Source: Isoetes taiwanensis (Eukaryota > Streptophyta > Lycopodiopsida > Isoetales > Isoetaceae). From it: a DNA stretch of 64,000 nucleotides. How positions within the stretch are numbered: position 1 is the first letter of the stretch; the number at the start of each line of letters is the position of its first letter. Shown piece after piece: positions 22,288 through 35,700 of the stretch. Location of the stretch: assembly GCA_021234155.1 (NCBI GenBank), contig JAJEKV010000016.1, forward strand, positions 21,990,988 through 22,054,987, read 5' to 3'. A program made the translations under genes and the position numbers. Below the pieces are notes generated by a model. That model did no database searches and had not been told where the DNA came from. It worked only from the letters and a program-made list of their open reading frames with translations.

Positions 22288-23787
22288 CTTAAGAGGAAAG
22301 GGAAAATAAGCAGAGAAAAGGCAAAGTGAGAGGCAAAAGGCAGGCACGGGCAAAAAGGAAAAGAGCGGAGAAAAGAAAAGGAAAGGAAAAGAGCACGAAA
22401 AAAAAGGGAAAGAAAAAAGAAAGGGAGAAAAAGGAAGGAAAAAAAGACTATGAAAAGGAAAAGGGGGAAAGGGTGAGGATGCAGAATAAAGGGAAAAGAA
22501 AAGGGAAAGGAGGAAAAGGAAGAAAAAAGGGGCAACGAAAAAAATGTGAAGACGAAAAGGGTGACGGAAGGGGAAAAGGGGAAGATAAGAATGGTGGAGA
22601 GGGAAAAAAGGGCATGAAAAAATAGAAAGGGAAGGAAAAAGGAAAAAGGAGGCGAAAAAGGAAAAAGGGCATGAGGAAAAGGGAGAGGGAAATGAGAGAG
22701 GAAGGAGAAAGTGGCACGAGAAGAGGAAAAGGGTGAGGAAGGGAAAAAAAGAAAGGGAAAAAGAGATGGAAAAAGGGAAAAGTGAAAAGCAAAAAGAGAA
22801 CAGAAAACATGGAATAGAAAAAGAGGAAAAGGGAAAAGGGGAAGAGGGTGGGAAAAGGAGGAAAAAGGGCATGTGAAAAAGGTGGAAAAAATAGAATGGA
22901 AAAAGGAGTGGGAAAATGGAAAGGAAAAGAGAGAAGGAAAAAAAAAGGGTGGAAAGGAAAGAGGAAAAGGGCATGGAAAAAGAGAAAAGGATGAAAAAAA
23001 GAAGGAAAAGGAAAAAGGAAATGGGAGGCGAAAAGGGAAAGGGAAAAAAAAGAACACGAGGAATAAGGAGGGAAAATGGAAAAGAGGAAGGGAAAAAAGG
23101 GCCTGCAGAGAAAAAAAACTGGAAGAGGAAAAAGTGAGGAAAGGGTAAAAATAAAAATAAAAAAAGAGCATGGGGAAAGGGAAAAGAAAAAGAAAAAAGG
23201 GCAATAGGGACGGGGAAAAGGGGAAGAGGGTAAGGAAAGGCGGAAGAAAAGGCAAGTAAAAAAAAGTGGAAAAAAGGGAATGGAAAAATACATGGGAAAA
23301 AGGGAAAAGGAAAAAGGAAAGAGAAAGGGAAAGGGAAAGGGAAAGGGGGGAGGAAAGAGGAAAAGGGCACGGGAAAAATGGAAAGGGTGGGGAAATGATG
23401 AAAAAAGAAGAAAAGGGAAAAGGAAAAATGGAGGCGGAAAGGGGGGAAGGAAAGGAAAAAAGGCATGAGAAAAAAGGAAGAAGAAAATGGGAAAAAAGAG
23501 ACATGAGATAAAGAAGAAGAGGGTGAGGAGAGGAAGAAAAACATTAAAAAAAAGGTGGGAAAAAGGAAATGCAAAAAGGGCATGAGAAAAGGGAAGGGAA
23601 AAGAGAAAAGCAAAAGGAATGGGAAAAGGAAAGGGAAAAAAGAGCATGAGAAAAATGGGAAGGGTGGAGAAAGGTGAAAAGGGAAGGAAAAAAGACGTCA
23701 AAAAACGGGAAAGGGAAAGGGAAAAATGAGAAGGAGAAAAGGAAGAAAAAGAGGAGGGAGAAGAGGGTAAAAAAAAAGAGAGAGTAT
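22288..23787 (+). repeat. 1.5-kb polypurine:polypyrimidine tract
   Basis: The plus strand is almost entirely A and G, as diverged GGGAAAAGGAAAAAGGG units with recurrent GGGCATGAG-like interruptions (for example near 22607, 22672, 22868, 22970, 23366, 23462, 23578 and 23643). The minus strand is open in all three frames for over 400 codons because a pyrimidine-only strand cannot form stop codons. Those frames are Phe/Ser/Pro/Leu runs and are not genes. The tract is interrupted by a LINE at 23790 and continues at 26239. Confidence 0.9.
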
Positions 23788-23789
23788 AG

Positions 23790-26238
23790 CGACTGGTTTT
23801 ATTACCCTGGTCCCCAAGATAGAGAGACCTACTCAGCTGAATGAATGGCGCCCCATTGCCTTGACCAATACCCTATACAAGATCGTAGCCAAACTAATAG
23901 CAGGTAGACTCAAAGGTGCTCTGGATAGAATTATTGGGAAAGAACAGTCAGCGTTCTTGGCTCGAAGGTGCATCCACGACAATTTTCTGGTGGCTGCAGA
24001 AGGTATGCACTGGTGCAAAACAGACAAGCAGAAATGTGTACTTTTCAAGCTAGATTTTTCACGTGCCTTTGACACCATCTGCTGGGATAGTCTTGTTGGA
24101 ATATTAAACAGGCTTCAAATGGCCGAGGTGCCAGTGGAGATGATCTTAGGTCTATTGCAATCAGGTAGTGCCTCCATCATCCTTAATGGGAAGCCATCTT
24201 CAATCTTCCCACTAAGACGAGGGGTCAGGCAGGGCTGCCCCCTGGCCCCATACCTCTTTCTACTTGTTGCCTACTTACTCACCGTGCATAGTAAAGAAAC
24301 AACGTGAAATGGGACATGTAAAAGGGTTCTTTCTAGGGTTCATCCAAACAAACAAGTTCCCCTTATGCAGTTCGCCGATGACACGTTTGCGTTTATCAGG
24401 TATGATGATGACAGTATTGCTAACTTCCTTGAAGGCATCAAGCTATTTTCAGAATTTACAGGTGTTGAACTAAATCAAAATAAATGTTCCTTGATATGGC
24501 CATTTGATGAAGCCATTGATCCAAAGTTACATGCCCTGCACATGAAAATTTTGGCCAAGGATGAAGCTTTCAAAATATTAGGGCTCCCCTTCTGCCCTAA
24601 CCTAAAGCTGAAAGGATTATGGAATCCTATCTTGGATAAGCTGAAACAGAAGATAAATGTTTGGGCCCACAAATCTCTCACAGTTGCAGGAAGGGTTGCA
24701 GTATGTAATGCAGTGCTAGGAGCATCCCATGTCTTTCTCTCTTCAGTTTTAGTTGGTCCGAAGTATGTCTATAAACAGATGCACACGATAGTAAGAAGAT
24801 TTCTGTGGGATGGAGCATCGAAACTGGCATGGTCAGAAATTTGTAGAAACAAAATGGATGGCGGTCTGGGACTAAAGGACTACATGATCCAAGCTAAGGT
24901 GCTTGCGTCCAAACAAGTGTGGAGGGCACTCAAAGGGGATGACTCCCCAGCCATGAGCTTCATAAGGTATAGCATTCAGAAATGCCATCCAATTGGGAAG
25001 CCTGCTATTGCTATGCTACTTCCAAATGCAGCCTTTTGCGACTTTCGCATTGGTCCAGGAACCTCCCCTCTGATGAAATATATTCTTACGGCATGGCTAG
25101 ATGTGGCTAAGTGCTTCAGCTCTGAGGATATTCCATGGGAGGCAGGCTGCTTCTCTCTTTTTTGGAGCAAACACTTGAGTTCCAATGAAGAAAAGCCATT
25201 GATCCTGCAACACCCCAGGCTATGCTCTCGATGGCAAGAAAAAGGGCTATGTTACCTTAAGGACATATGGGCAGAAGATCAGGAAAAGTGGAAGGCATGG
25301 TCCACGATAAAGAGCATAGTTGGAAATGGGCAGGGAAACAAAAAGTTGTATAGACGGATCTTAGAAAAGGCTGATGTTCTATCAGGCACAATGGGCTCAA
25401 AAGAAAAATGGGTCATAAGGGATGAAAGGGGTCAGGTGGTAAAAGGGTTCTGAAGTCAAAGTTCTTTACAAGATGATGTTAATCAGAGAACCACTGAAAG
25501 TAGGCAATCAACTTGGACTGGATCAAGAGGATTTCTTACCATACCTTGTTAAAAGCTGGAACCTGTGGTGCTCCAAAAAGATCCAGCACTTTCTATGGCT
25601 TGCATGGCAAGGGGGTGTATCCACCCTTAACAGACTTAAGCAAAGGAAAATAGTGGGCGAGACAAATTGCCCTCTAGGCTGCCGAATGGAGGAAGACCTG
25701 AACCACATGTTTTTCTGCCGAACAATAATGTTGTTTTGGCAATGGGTAATGCCCATCTTGGGTATAAGTGAACAACAGCTGAATTGGCCAGGGATAGCTA
25801 TGCTCGGATTGTCTAAACTGAAGAGATCCTTAGTGGCCATTGCATTGTGGGCAGTCTGGAGGCACAGATGCGAGGTGGTAATGGATAGCCAGCAGATCGA
25901 CCATAGGCGAATACAAAGGAGCTTCAACTTTGATGTTTCGCTAATGGCAGTAGCTCACAGAAGGAAGTTTGGGGATGCATACGACAATGAGTTTGATACC
26001 ATTGGGAAAATAAAGGGCTTCTACGAATATTTTGTATGTTCATGGGCCTCACTTAATGCGAAGGATACGTAGTGCTCTATTGTAGATCTGTCCATTAAGG
26101 GACTTTCAGACATCACGGGGGGCCTTAGCCACCCCTAATTGAGCCTCATGTTATATCAGTCCATAAAGGGACATGTACCTTTTATTCTAGAAAATAAAAT
26201 ATCTTGCAATCAAAAAAAAAAAAAAAAAAAAAAAAAAA
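23790..26238 (+). mobile_element. 5'-truncated L1-like LINE with poly(A) tail
   Basis: The element begins within the reverse transcriptase and ends in about 26 A residues (26213-26238), after an AATAAA-like signal near 26192. It sits inside the polypurine tract, whose sequence resumes straight after the tail. A target-site duplication cannot be resolved because both flanks are A-rich. Confidence 0.85.
23792..26072 (+). pseudogene. L1 ORF2 reverse transcriptase and zf-RVT remnant
   Basis: The frame from 23792 reads LVPKIERPTQLNEWRPIALT, then YKIVAKLIAGRLK, KEQSAFLARRCIHDN, LFKLDFSRAFDTICWDSL and RRGVRQGCPLAPYLFLL (about 24220-24260). A frameshift follows, with a short piece at 24280-24360, and the catalytic box QFADDTFAF (about 24367) lies in a third frame that stays open to 25453. 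After another shift, 25473-26072 carries the zf-RVT domain: IQHFLWLAWQGGVSTLNRL and a Cys/His motif CPLGC...HMFFC (25668-25720). The endonuclease and ORF1 are missing because the copy is 5'-truncated. At least two to three frameshifts make it inactive, although long stretches remain open, so it is not very old. Confidence 0.9.
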
Positions 26239-26335
26239 TGTGCAGGGAAAATAAGTAAAGGAAAAAAAGAAAGTGTGTAAGAAAATGAGGAAAAAAGGAT
26301 ATGCAGGATAGAGCAAAGGGAAGGTTATCAAATGC
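26239..26335 (+). repeat. Resumption of the polypurine tract after the LINE
   Basis: About 95 bases of GGGAAAATAAGTAAAGG-type sequence, close in style to 22288-23787, directly follow the LINE tail. Confidence 0.7.
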
Positions 26336-26774
26336 ACAAAAACCTCTTATAGCCTAGCAATGATGGACTTGGTTTCTATTATATTATATGTATAAAAATG
26401 AGTCTGAGCTGAATAGGTTTCCATCACAAATGTTTCCAATATTTGCCCAGCAACGCTGGGCACCATTACTAGTTGGACTATGAAGTTGTGATTCCGTCGC
26501 ATCCCCCATTTCAGCCTTGCCGCCATTGCCGGACGTTGCACAAACGAACACAAGCCCAGTATTTGGACTTTTATTTGTGGGGCAAAGGCGGCCGGTTACT
26601 CTGTTTGTAGCAGCCCCTATGGTAGCATTGCAAATGGAAGAACAGAAAATGAAAAAATAGGTTTGTGAAAAACCTTTCGAATCTGTCTTATGCAGCCGGA
26701 AATCTGCTCCAGAGGTACTCCGAAGTTTCAGACTTTAATTTGAGCTTTAGGATCACAAAGTTTCAGCTGGAAAA

Positions 26775-29700
26775 ATGTCTTTGCCGCTGCAGCAAAATGA
26801 TCACAAGGTATGTGTTGTTCTTTGCTTGCCGTAGCTTGCTTGTTTGTTTAATTTTAAATAATATGTCGGGGATGGGAGGGAATGGCGGACATTTTGCTGG
26901 ATTCTGATCATTCATGAGCTGGTTTGTTTATTCATCGGAACTTTAACATTCTAAAAAAATGTTCTCTATTGTAAGTTTTGATTATTTCCTTGTGCACGAA
27001 AGTCTTCAATTCTTATTCTTCTTCAATATAGGAATTCCGTCCAATTTGCGAGGCATTTAAAAACAAATTTCAGAGTTTTTGTATCTAGTCAATGGCATAT
27101 ATCTAGTTTTGCTGCCGTTGGAGGATTCAAATCCCAGCTTTATGTGCCAAAGAACTAGCTTCCTTCCTCCGTTTCATATTATTTACTAATCAGCTCGTAT
27201 GCATATGATACTTCCTCTGAAAATACATTCCCTTTGAAGATTTGAAAACATTATTTGTTGGCAACTGAATCGTCTTGTTTTTGTTTTCTCCGTCAGGGTT
27301 CTATCGTAATCACCAAAACCGGCTTTGATTTTGCAAGCAGAGAAGAATAAAACGTTTAAGATATTGCTCGTATTTACTTTTGTGCGAAGGATGGATTAGT
27401 CGACCGCAGATAATCACTGACTTGTGTCTGTGCTTGCTGGGCATTTATTTGGTGCTAGAGAAAAACAAGAGAGCTGGATGTGTATTGTTTTAGAAATATG
27501 CTGACCGTATCAAAACGACAACTAATATCCTGTGTAGATTCTTACTACTCTAATGCAGGTGGCAATTTACATTTGGATGCGAGACAACTATAATGGTTCA
27601 TCCAGTCATGGTGGCAACTAGTGGTGATGTGCTTGCTGGCCCAGCTATCCTCGATGCATTACGGTATGTGTGTTTGAGTTTCTAACTAAGAAGTCGATGT
27701 CATTTTTGCCACTTCTACTTTACTCTTCCTTTTCTTTCTAAAAGTATGCCAAATTCAGTACCCAATTCATTATGGGTTATTATAAATCTGGAAAACTTCA
27801 AGTTATGTCAAGAATAGTACATTGCAATAAGCTAAGTTGTTGGATAATGTTATGTCATTAGATGTTGTAAATTTGAAAACTTTTGAGTTATGGCAAGCCA
27901 TAGCCCATTACAATAAGCTAGTCTCTAGTCTTGCTAGAATATAATGTTATTCAAGTCCTAGCTCTAGCTCCTCATTCTCATTCTCGATGCCAAGTTCTAC
28001 ACTTGTTTGATACAGGTTGAATTTTCTGTGGTGCAATCAATTTGTAAGGTTAGGATTGGATTTTGTTACTTGCTTAGCCCATCACCAGGTAAATTAATCG
28101 TTTTGTCTTCTGTCATAATTTTAGGCCAATCTATAATGCCAGCATAGTCTTCAATACAAAACCAAGATGCAATACAGCTGGTCTTTTTGTGCCGTTGCTT
28201 GCATTCATGAGTTCAAAGTGTCCATTTCCAAAAGACAGATATATTTAAGGATCTATACAAGACTAAGTGGAGTCTTAAATATCTTGGCGACACATAACTG
28301 TTATTTTCATGCTTTCAAGTGTTTGGTCTTTACCATGATGAAAATGGATGTCATTCATCAATTCCAAATGGCCGTTTTTTATACTGCTGAAGATGCTAAA
28401 GGTGCATTGATTTGGCTCATAGATTGCAAATCTTTCAAAATTGTTTTTTTTACATCTATATGTAAGGCATGTAATTTTTATTATCTTATGCTAAGTTTGT
28501 TGAATTACCTATTTTTATAGGGATCTGCCACTGCAAGAACTGCCTTCTCTGGAATCTAGTCCTGCTGTTGTTGCATTAACTAGCCCATCCCCAGGTAAAT
28601 TAATTGTTTTATCTTCTGTCATAATTTTAGGCTAATCTATAATGCCAGCATAGTCTTCAGGACAAAACCAAGATCCCTAGCTCTCGTCATGCAGGGCTTA
28701 TATAATAGTATCAGGAAAAAAGAACAGGCTGACGGAAAGGCCATGCACAACATCGTGAACACCTGACAGTTATTGCATGGTACACAATGCTACAGCAGTT
28801 GTTATACTTGCAGACATTGACAATAAAATGACCTTTCCGGAATGGTCAAGAAATGTTGTAAGATGCTTCGCATATTAGCTTGCGCTTCTGCTAATACACC
28901 TGCCAGTACATGGGAACAAGTTAAAAGAATTAAATAAATAGCTAATGCGTCGGAAAGACCGTTGGAAGGTCTACAATTGATGCTAGGCATCCATTCTCCG
29001 AATTCCTAGCATAAATGTGTCAAACACATTGCGAAATCAAGGAATGTCCTTGCTGCCATAGTTTTACAGTCGAGTAGAAATATGGCCATAACTCTTAGAA
29101 CTAACCTCTGTTTTTTGCACAAGAACGTCCATTGGAAAGATCACCGGAAGGTCTACATTTAATGCTAGGCGTCCATTTTTCAAATTCCTAGCATAAACGG
29201 GCCAAAACAGTGCCAAATCAAGCAATGTCTTAGCTGCCACAATTTTATACTCATCCGGAAACATGGCCATAACTCCCAAAACAAAGCTTTGTTTCCTGCG
29301 CAAGAACATCCGTCGGAAAGGTTGCTGGAAGGTCCACAATTGATGCTAGGTGTCCATTCTCTGAATTCCTAGCATAAATGTGTTAACATTGCCAAATGAG
29401 GGAATGTCCTTGCTGCCACAGTTTTACAGTCGAGTAGAAATATGGACATAACTCTTAGAACTAACCTCTATTTTTGCTTTAAGAACGTCCATTGGAAAGA
29501 TCACTGGAAGGTCTACAATTGATGCTGGGCGTCCATTTTCTAAATTCTTAGTATAAATGGGCCAAAACAGTGTCAAATCAAGCAATGTCTTTGCTGCCAC
29601 AATTTTATACTCATCTAGAAACATGGCCATAACTCCCAAAACAAAGCTTTGTTTCCTGTGCAAGACCATCTGTTGGAAAGCTCGGTGGAAGGTCTACAAT

Positions 29701-32700
29701 TGATGGCAGGTGTCCATTCTCTGAATTCTTAGCATAAATGTGTCAACAACATTGCCAAATGAGGGAATGTTCCTGCTGCTACAGTTTTACAGTCGAGTAG
29801 AAATATGACCATAACTCTTAGAACTAATCTATGTTTTTGGCTTAAAAAACGTCCATTGGAAAGATCACATTCAGGTAGAAATATGGCCATATCTTCTAAA
29901 AGAAAGTTTTATTCTCTGTGCAAGAACATGTATCGGAAAGATCATTGAAAGGTCCATAAATGATGCTAGGCGACCATTTTCCAAATGCTTAGCATAAATA
30001 TGAAGGATAATGAGAACTTCTATGAAGCGCACGCATGTTCAAAATTGAAGCATCTATGGAGGCTGCTTCAGGGGTCTATCTAACGGATGGTTGCTTGCTT
30101 ATTAAGGCAACTAGGTAGCTTATTAAGGCAGGCCATCTGGCATGTAGTGCCTTGCAAATTATTTGTGGATATAAGCTGAAACATATTCTAGTTTACATGC
30201 TCATATTATCAGCCATGAATTTGGTAGTGTTCTTACTGCTTAGTGCCTTAGTTCAGTGAGAATGGGCATTTTGCTCAATACATGCAAACTACATGGGCTT
30301 GTGATTCATGGATTTGTACTTTGATTCATTGGGAGCACGCATCTTGCTCAATGCATGCAAAATACAGGCAAGATTCTATATGCTCGTGTTCCATGTGTTC
30401 TTGGGACCTAATATGGCCATAACTCTTAGAACTAACCTCTGTTTTTTGCACAAGAACATCCATTGGAAAGATCACCGGAAGGTCTACATTTAATGCTAGG
30501 CATCCATTTTTCAAATTCCTAGCATAAACGGGCCAAAACAGTGCCAAATCAAGCAATGTCTTAGCTGCCACAATTTTATACTCATCCGGAAACATGGCCA
30601 TAACTCCCAAAACAAAGCTTTGTTTCCTGCGCAAGAACATCCGTCGGAAAGGTTGCTGGAAGGTCCACAATTGATGCTAGGTGTCCATTCTCTGAATTCC
30701 TAGCATAAATGTGTTAACATTGCCAAATGAGGGAATGTCTTTGCTGCCATAGTTTTACAGTCGAGTAGAAATATGGACATAACTCTTAGAACTAACCTCT
30801 ATTTTTTGCGCAAGAATGTCCATTGGAAAGATCACTGGAAGGTCTACAATTGATGCTAGGCGTCCATTTTCTAAATTCTTAGTATAAATGGGCCAAAACA
30901 GTGTCAAATCAAGCAATGTCTTTGCTGCCACAATTTTATACTCATCTAGAAACATGGCCATAACTCCCAAAACAAAGCTTTGTTTCCTGCGCAAGACCAT
31001 CTGTCGGAAAGCTCGGTGGAAGGTCTACAATTGATGGTAGGTGTCCATTCTCTGAATTCTTAGCATAAATGTGTCAACAACATTGCCAAATGAGGGAATG
31101 TTCCTGCTGGTACAGTTTTACAGTCGAGTAGAAATATGACCATAACTCTTAGAACTAATCTATGTTTTTTGCGCAAAAACGTCCATTGGAAAGATCACAT
31201 GCAGGTAGAAATATGGCCATATCTTCTAAAAGCTCTGTGCAAGAACATGTATCGGAAAGGTCATTGAAAGGTCCATAAATGATGCTAGGCGACCATTTTC
31301 CAAATGCTTAGCATAAATATGAAGGATAATGAGAACTTCTATGAAGCGCACGCATGTTCAAAATTGAAGCATCTATGGAGGCTGCTTCAGGGGTCTATCT
31401 AACGGATGGTTGCTTGCTTATTAAGGCAACTAGGTAGCTTATTAAGGCCGGCCATCTGGCATGTAGTGCCTTGCAAATTATTTGTGGATATAAGCTGAAA
31501 CATATTCTAGTTTACATGCTCATATTATCAGCCATGAATTTGGTAGTGTTCTTACTGCTTAGTGCCTTAGTTCAGTGAGAATGGGCTTATGATTCATGGA
31601 TTTGTACTTTGATTCATTGGGAGCACGCATCTTGCTCAATGCATGCAAAATACAGGCAAGATTCTATATGCCATGAAGTAAGCCTGGCATGTGATTTACA
31701 ATTAGATAGGTTGAGTTGATGCTTGTGTGCTCGTTGCACATGGTAAAAGATGTCTTTAATCTAGATATGTTTGATTCTAAAATGCAGATTGACAGGGGTC
31801 TGCAGGTGCTATATTATACCACACTAGAGGGCTCGTGTTCCATGTGTTCTTGGGTTTACCTTCTTAGAGTGTCAGGACCTTCTATTGTTTTTACACTTGA
31901 GTTATAGGCCTGATGTAGTTTCATATGATTTAAATTGCTACCATCTTTACAATTATTGTATTTTTTAAAACATCATGTTTTATGCAATTTCATTTTTTTT
32001 TGCCATGTGCAGGTTCTTTCATTCTTTTTGCCACATGTTGATTCTTTATTTGGTGGCGAAAGGCAAACCCTACAGGAAATTACCATGCTATTACTTCATA
32101 TGCCTTTCATTATCTAGGATTATGGTAAGCGAGTGGTTGAAACATAGAAACCGTATTTGCAATTGCTGATTGTGCTAGCTATTTGAATGGCACTAGGAAA
32201 ATTTTTCTGCCAACATTACTCCGGGTAATTTTTCGACTTTGTGTAAAGTTGTTCTTTGTTGTTTCCTACTTATAAAAGCTGATCATGCAGAGGTTGTAGA
32301 GAAGGAGAAAAAATCGGGGGCAAATAAGGGGCCAACTTTTGCGTACATGCTCTTGGTTAGCATGGTCAATGTAGGCCGTTATAAGGCGTTAATGGATATT
32401 CATGATGGCAAGGTATCTTCTTCTCTGCTCTTATCTTCTAGGCGTGGCTTGGCATCTCATAGAGCTCTCTGACTGTTTGTCATTGCGTGCTTCACTTCTT
32501 CAACGTGCTGCTAGGTTATCAATCGCATTTTATTTATTGGTCCATGCAAAGGATCACATGGTTAACAAGTGGGTTTTGTGATTATTCACCATTTTCAGAT
32601 TGTAGAATCAGGTTGAATACCTGGAATCATTTTTTGGAAGCATCATCTTCGAGCAATTCATTCAAGAAACAAGCCTCGATTCAAATCTAAGATGCATTTG

Positions 32701-35700
32701 TTTGAAGAACTCTTGATGCATAGAATTGGAAGTCAATGCAATGTTGCTTTTGCACTTCTTTGCAAGTGGAGAAGATGGTTGGATGCGACCAAGTGGTTGT
32801 GATCAACTTAACAAAAAGACCTTAATTTACAACCAATACTAACTTATTGTTTTTTGGGGTAATTGAAACCAAGAAGGTCAGCCTTTGCTGAGCTCTTGCA
32901 GATTTTGTTCATTCGAGTTACAATGATGCAAAGGTGCGTATTTACGTTCTTATCTGCTATCATAAAAACTCATTGATAGGCCGATGAAAATCGTGGTGTA
33001 TGGGCTTACAAATTTTGAAATAATTGGACGATAAACTATCTCAAATCTGCAGCTTCTAAAATTCCACTTGCTTTTGTTGTGACAGAACATGGAGTGAATG
33101 ACAAACACTTACATGGACTTGCGGTGCACTTCTTGGGATAGGGTTGTGTCCATCGATCGTCGTACATCGGGTCGCACGGTGTATACTATCCGCCAATATT
33201 AAGAACTCTTGCTTGAAAGTGGAGAAACATTCACACAAGCAAATAAAGAATCGATCATACATGTTGAATGATGAAGTAGTGAGGTTCTATGATAGATTTC
33301 ACAAAATGCAATGTTGCTTGCTTTGGCCATATAAGTTTTGAAGGTAAAATAATCCATTGCATTGATTAACATGATTACTCCAACTGCAATTGCGATAATC
33401 CCTGCTCCAAGTTTTACTAATTTATAGTCATGCTCATTCTCTAATGTAGTGACTATCACGCCTAGTATGACTTATTTTGCCTCTGTATTGTTTCATGTTG
33501 CCATGGTCTTTGATAGAAGCTTGACCATATAAGAATTCCAACGTCTGAGTGACACACATTGGCATCATATTATCCATTCTCCACTTTTAATCAATCAAAT
33601 AATCTTGCACATAGCTGCTATTTGAAGACGCCTTACTTGCCCCCATTACAATAAAATTGAATATTGCCCAACTATTCTAATTGCAAATTTTCTTTGCACT
33701 TTTACAAGTTCAACCTTATATCTAGCTGCAATGAGTCTAGATGATCAATAGGGAAAACTTAATTCACACCTAAATATGTTATTCATATCAAAAGATAAAA
33801 GGTTGAACTTCAGTTACAACCATATGCTATAGCACACACATGGGTATGTTCTTATGCACAAACCATTTACAAAACACGCCCAACTACATAGAAAATGTCT
33901 CGTGCTCACACAAAATTGCTAATGTTCGATATCACCAACAAATTTTCTAAGGTTCTCGAGTCATCTCCTCTAAGAATCAATGAGCTCTTAATAGTCATGA
34001 TCGACCCGAGCTTTAGATGCCTCCATACCATGCACAGATTCTAAACAATGCAAACATATTTGCATTATTGATTTGGTTCATAAATTAAACCTATAGACTT
34101 TAACTCTGCTACTTCAGAAAGTTGGTTAATGGTCAATTATTGGTCAATCAGCATGAATGAGCATCTCAAATCATTGACCATAAATAAACACCTCAAGTCC
34201 TATAATCCTTTAGAATGTCTTGCAGATTATTAGAGGCACTCAATTAGAAAAATTACAAATAGCAACTTGCACCGTAGGCAAACCCTACCACTCACCTGCC
34301 CCCTTTTGCAGCTCATAAAATCTAAGGGAACCTAAAGGAACCTTCATGAAATCTTCGAGAATCTAAAGGAGTCTTGCTGGAATCTCGGGCAATCTCAAAA
34401 CATCTAAGGGGGTCTAAGGGAATCTACTTAATATCTTGGAGACTTTAGGGGCGTCTAAGGGAATCTTCATAAATTTCTTAGAGAATCTAGGGGCCTCTTT
34501 ATAGAATCCAAGGGAATCTCATAAAATCTAAGAGAATTTAAGGGCATCTTCACACAATCTTTGAGAATCTAGAAGAACCTTGATGGAATCTTAGAAAATC
34601 TAGAGTAATCTTCATATAATCCAAGGGAACCTCATAAAATCTAAGAGAAACTATGAGAATCTACATGAATTTTCATAAAATATTAAAAAACCTATGGCAG
34701 TCTACATAGAATTTAAAGGAATCATAACATTAAAAACCTTGCTACTCACGTGTTGCCCTTTGCACCACCCCAACGATCAAAACCTTGCTACTCTATTGCC
34801 CTCCCTTGCGCCTGGCCCCCTTTCCATCTTAGAAATCGACCTTGCACGGTAGAAATGACGTAGTCCTAACATTAAAAACCCCGCTACTCACCTCCCCTAC
34901 TTTGCGCCTGCCCCAACGGTTTGGGTTTGTCGATTGCTTGCCATAGCTCCAACGGCATACCGCATAGCTAGAGGAGGTCGTCCATTTTGTATTGTTAAGG
35001 CTTCTCACCTTTTCACCACCAACAATCACGTGAGCACATAGTCAAAGAAGTTATCTGGCACGATACTCACCAAGTTGTCAAATTATTCTGCACATTATAC
35101 ATTTATTGGGGATCCTTAGCTTCTAATTGAAGAAATTGGGCTTCCCATTGAGATAATTGGGAATATAACAATCCTTGCACGAGTTAATATTCACAATTTG
35201 AGTAGCTTTCAAGTGTGTGCAAATGCATTTCCTGTAGATTGTTCAACAAATGCTACTTGTTAGAAGAGACATTGAATTCAACTTATCTGAGCAATTGAAA
35301 ATAGGGAACATCCTTCACCAGGAATCGATGCCCGGCGAATAAAAACAATTAAGATGATTTTCATGCCAATAATAACTACATTCTCAGATTTATATGCTTT
35401 TCTATTTCGCTGCGATTGCAGCTTTGACTTTGACTTCTTAGCAAGCGACCAATTGCTTGATACACACCCTTATAGTACAAATACTTGTATATATATATAT
35501 ATATATCAGATATAGTCATTATGTTCATACAGCATTTGTATCAAAACGAGTTTAACAAGCACAATTGTGCCAATGGGAACATCCGCAACATGAAGTATGT
35601 CACCTGTCATTCTACATATTTAGGTGTCCAGTATCATGCATATACATATTAACAATCCTTTAAAGTCTGTAGAAAGCACAAGTTAATATTTACAAAATGT

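Noticed and set aside
22152-23701. Three overlapping minus-strand frames of 417-456 codons
   Set aside because: They are Phe/Ser/Pro/Leu runs produced by a polypyrimidine strand that cannot contain stop codons; all three frames are open at once.
27123-27135. GGATTCAAATCCC resembling a tRNA B box
   Set aside because: The upstream A box is poor and no acceptor stem can be formed; not a tRNA or clear SINE.
29064-31000. Recurrent minus-strand frames of 81-114 codons
   Set aside because: Each is the same satellite monomer read in one frame; repeats, not genes.
31999-32115. Possible extra exon VLSFFLPHVDSLFGG
   Set aside because: Its phase does not fit between exon 3 and exon 4 of the 121-aa gene and it ends in a stop.
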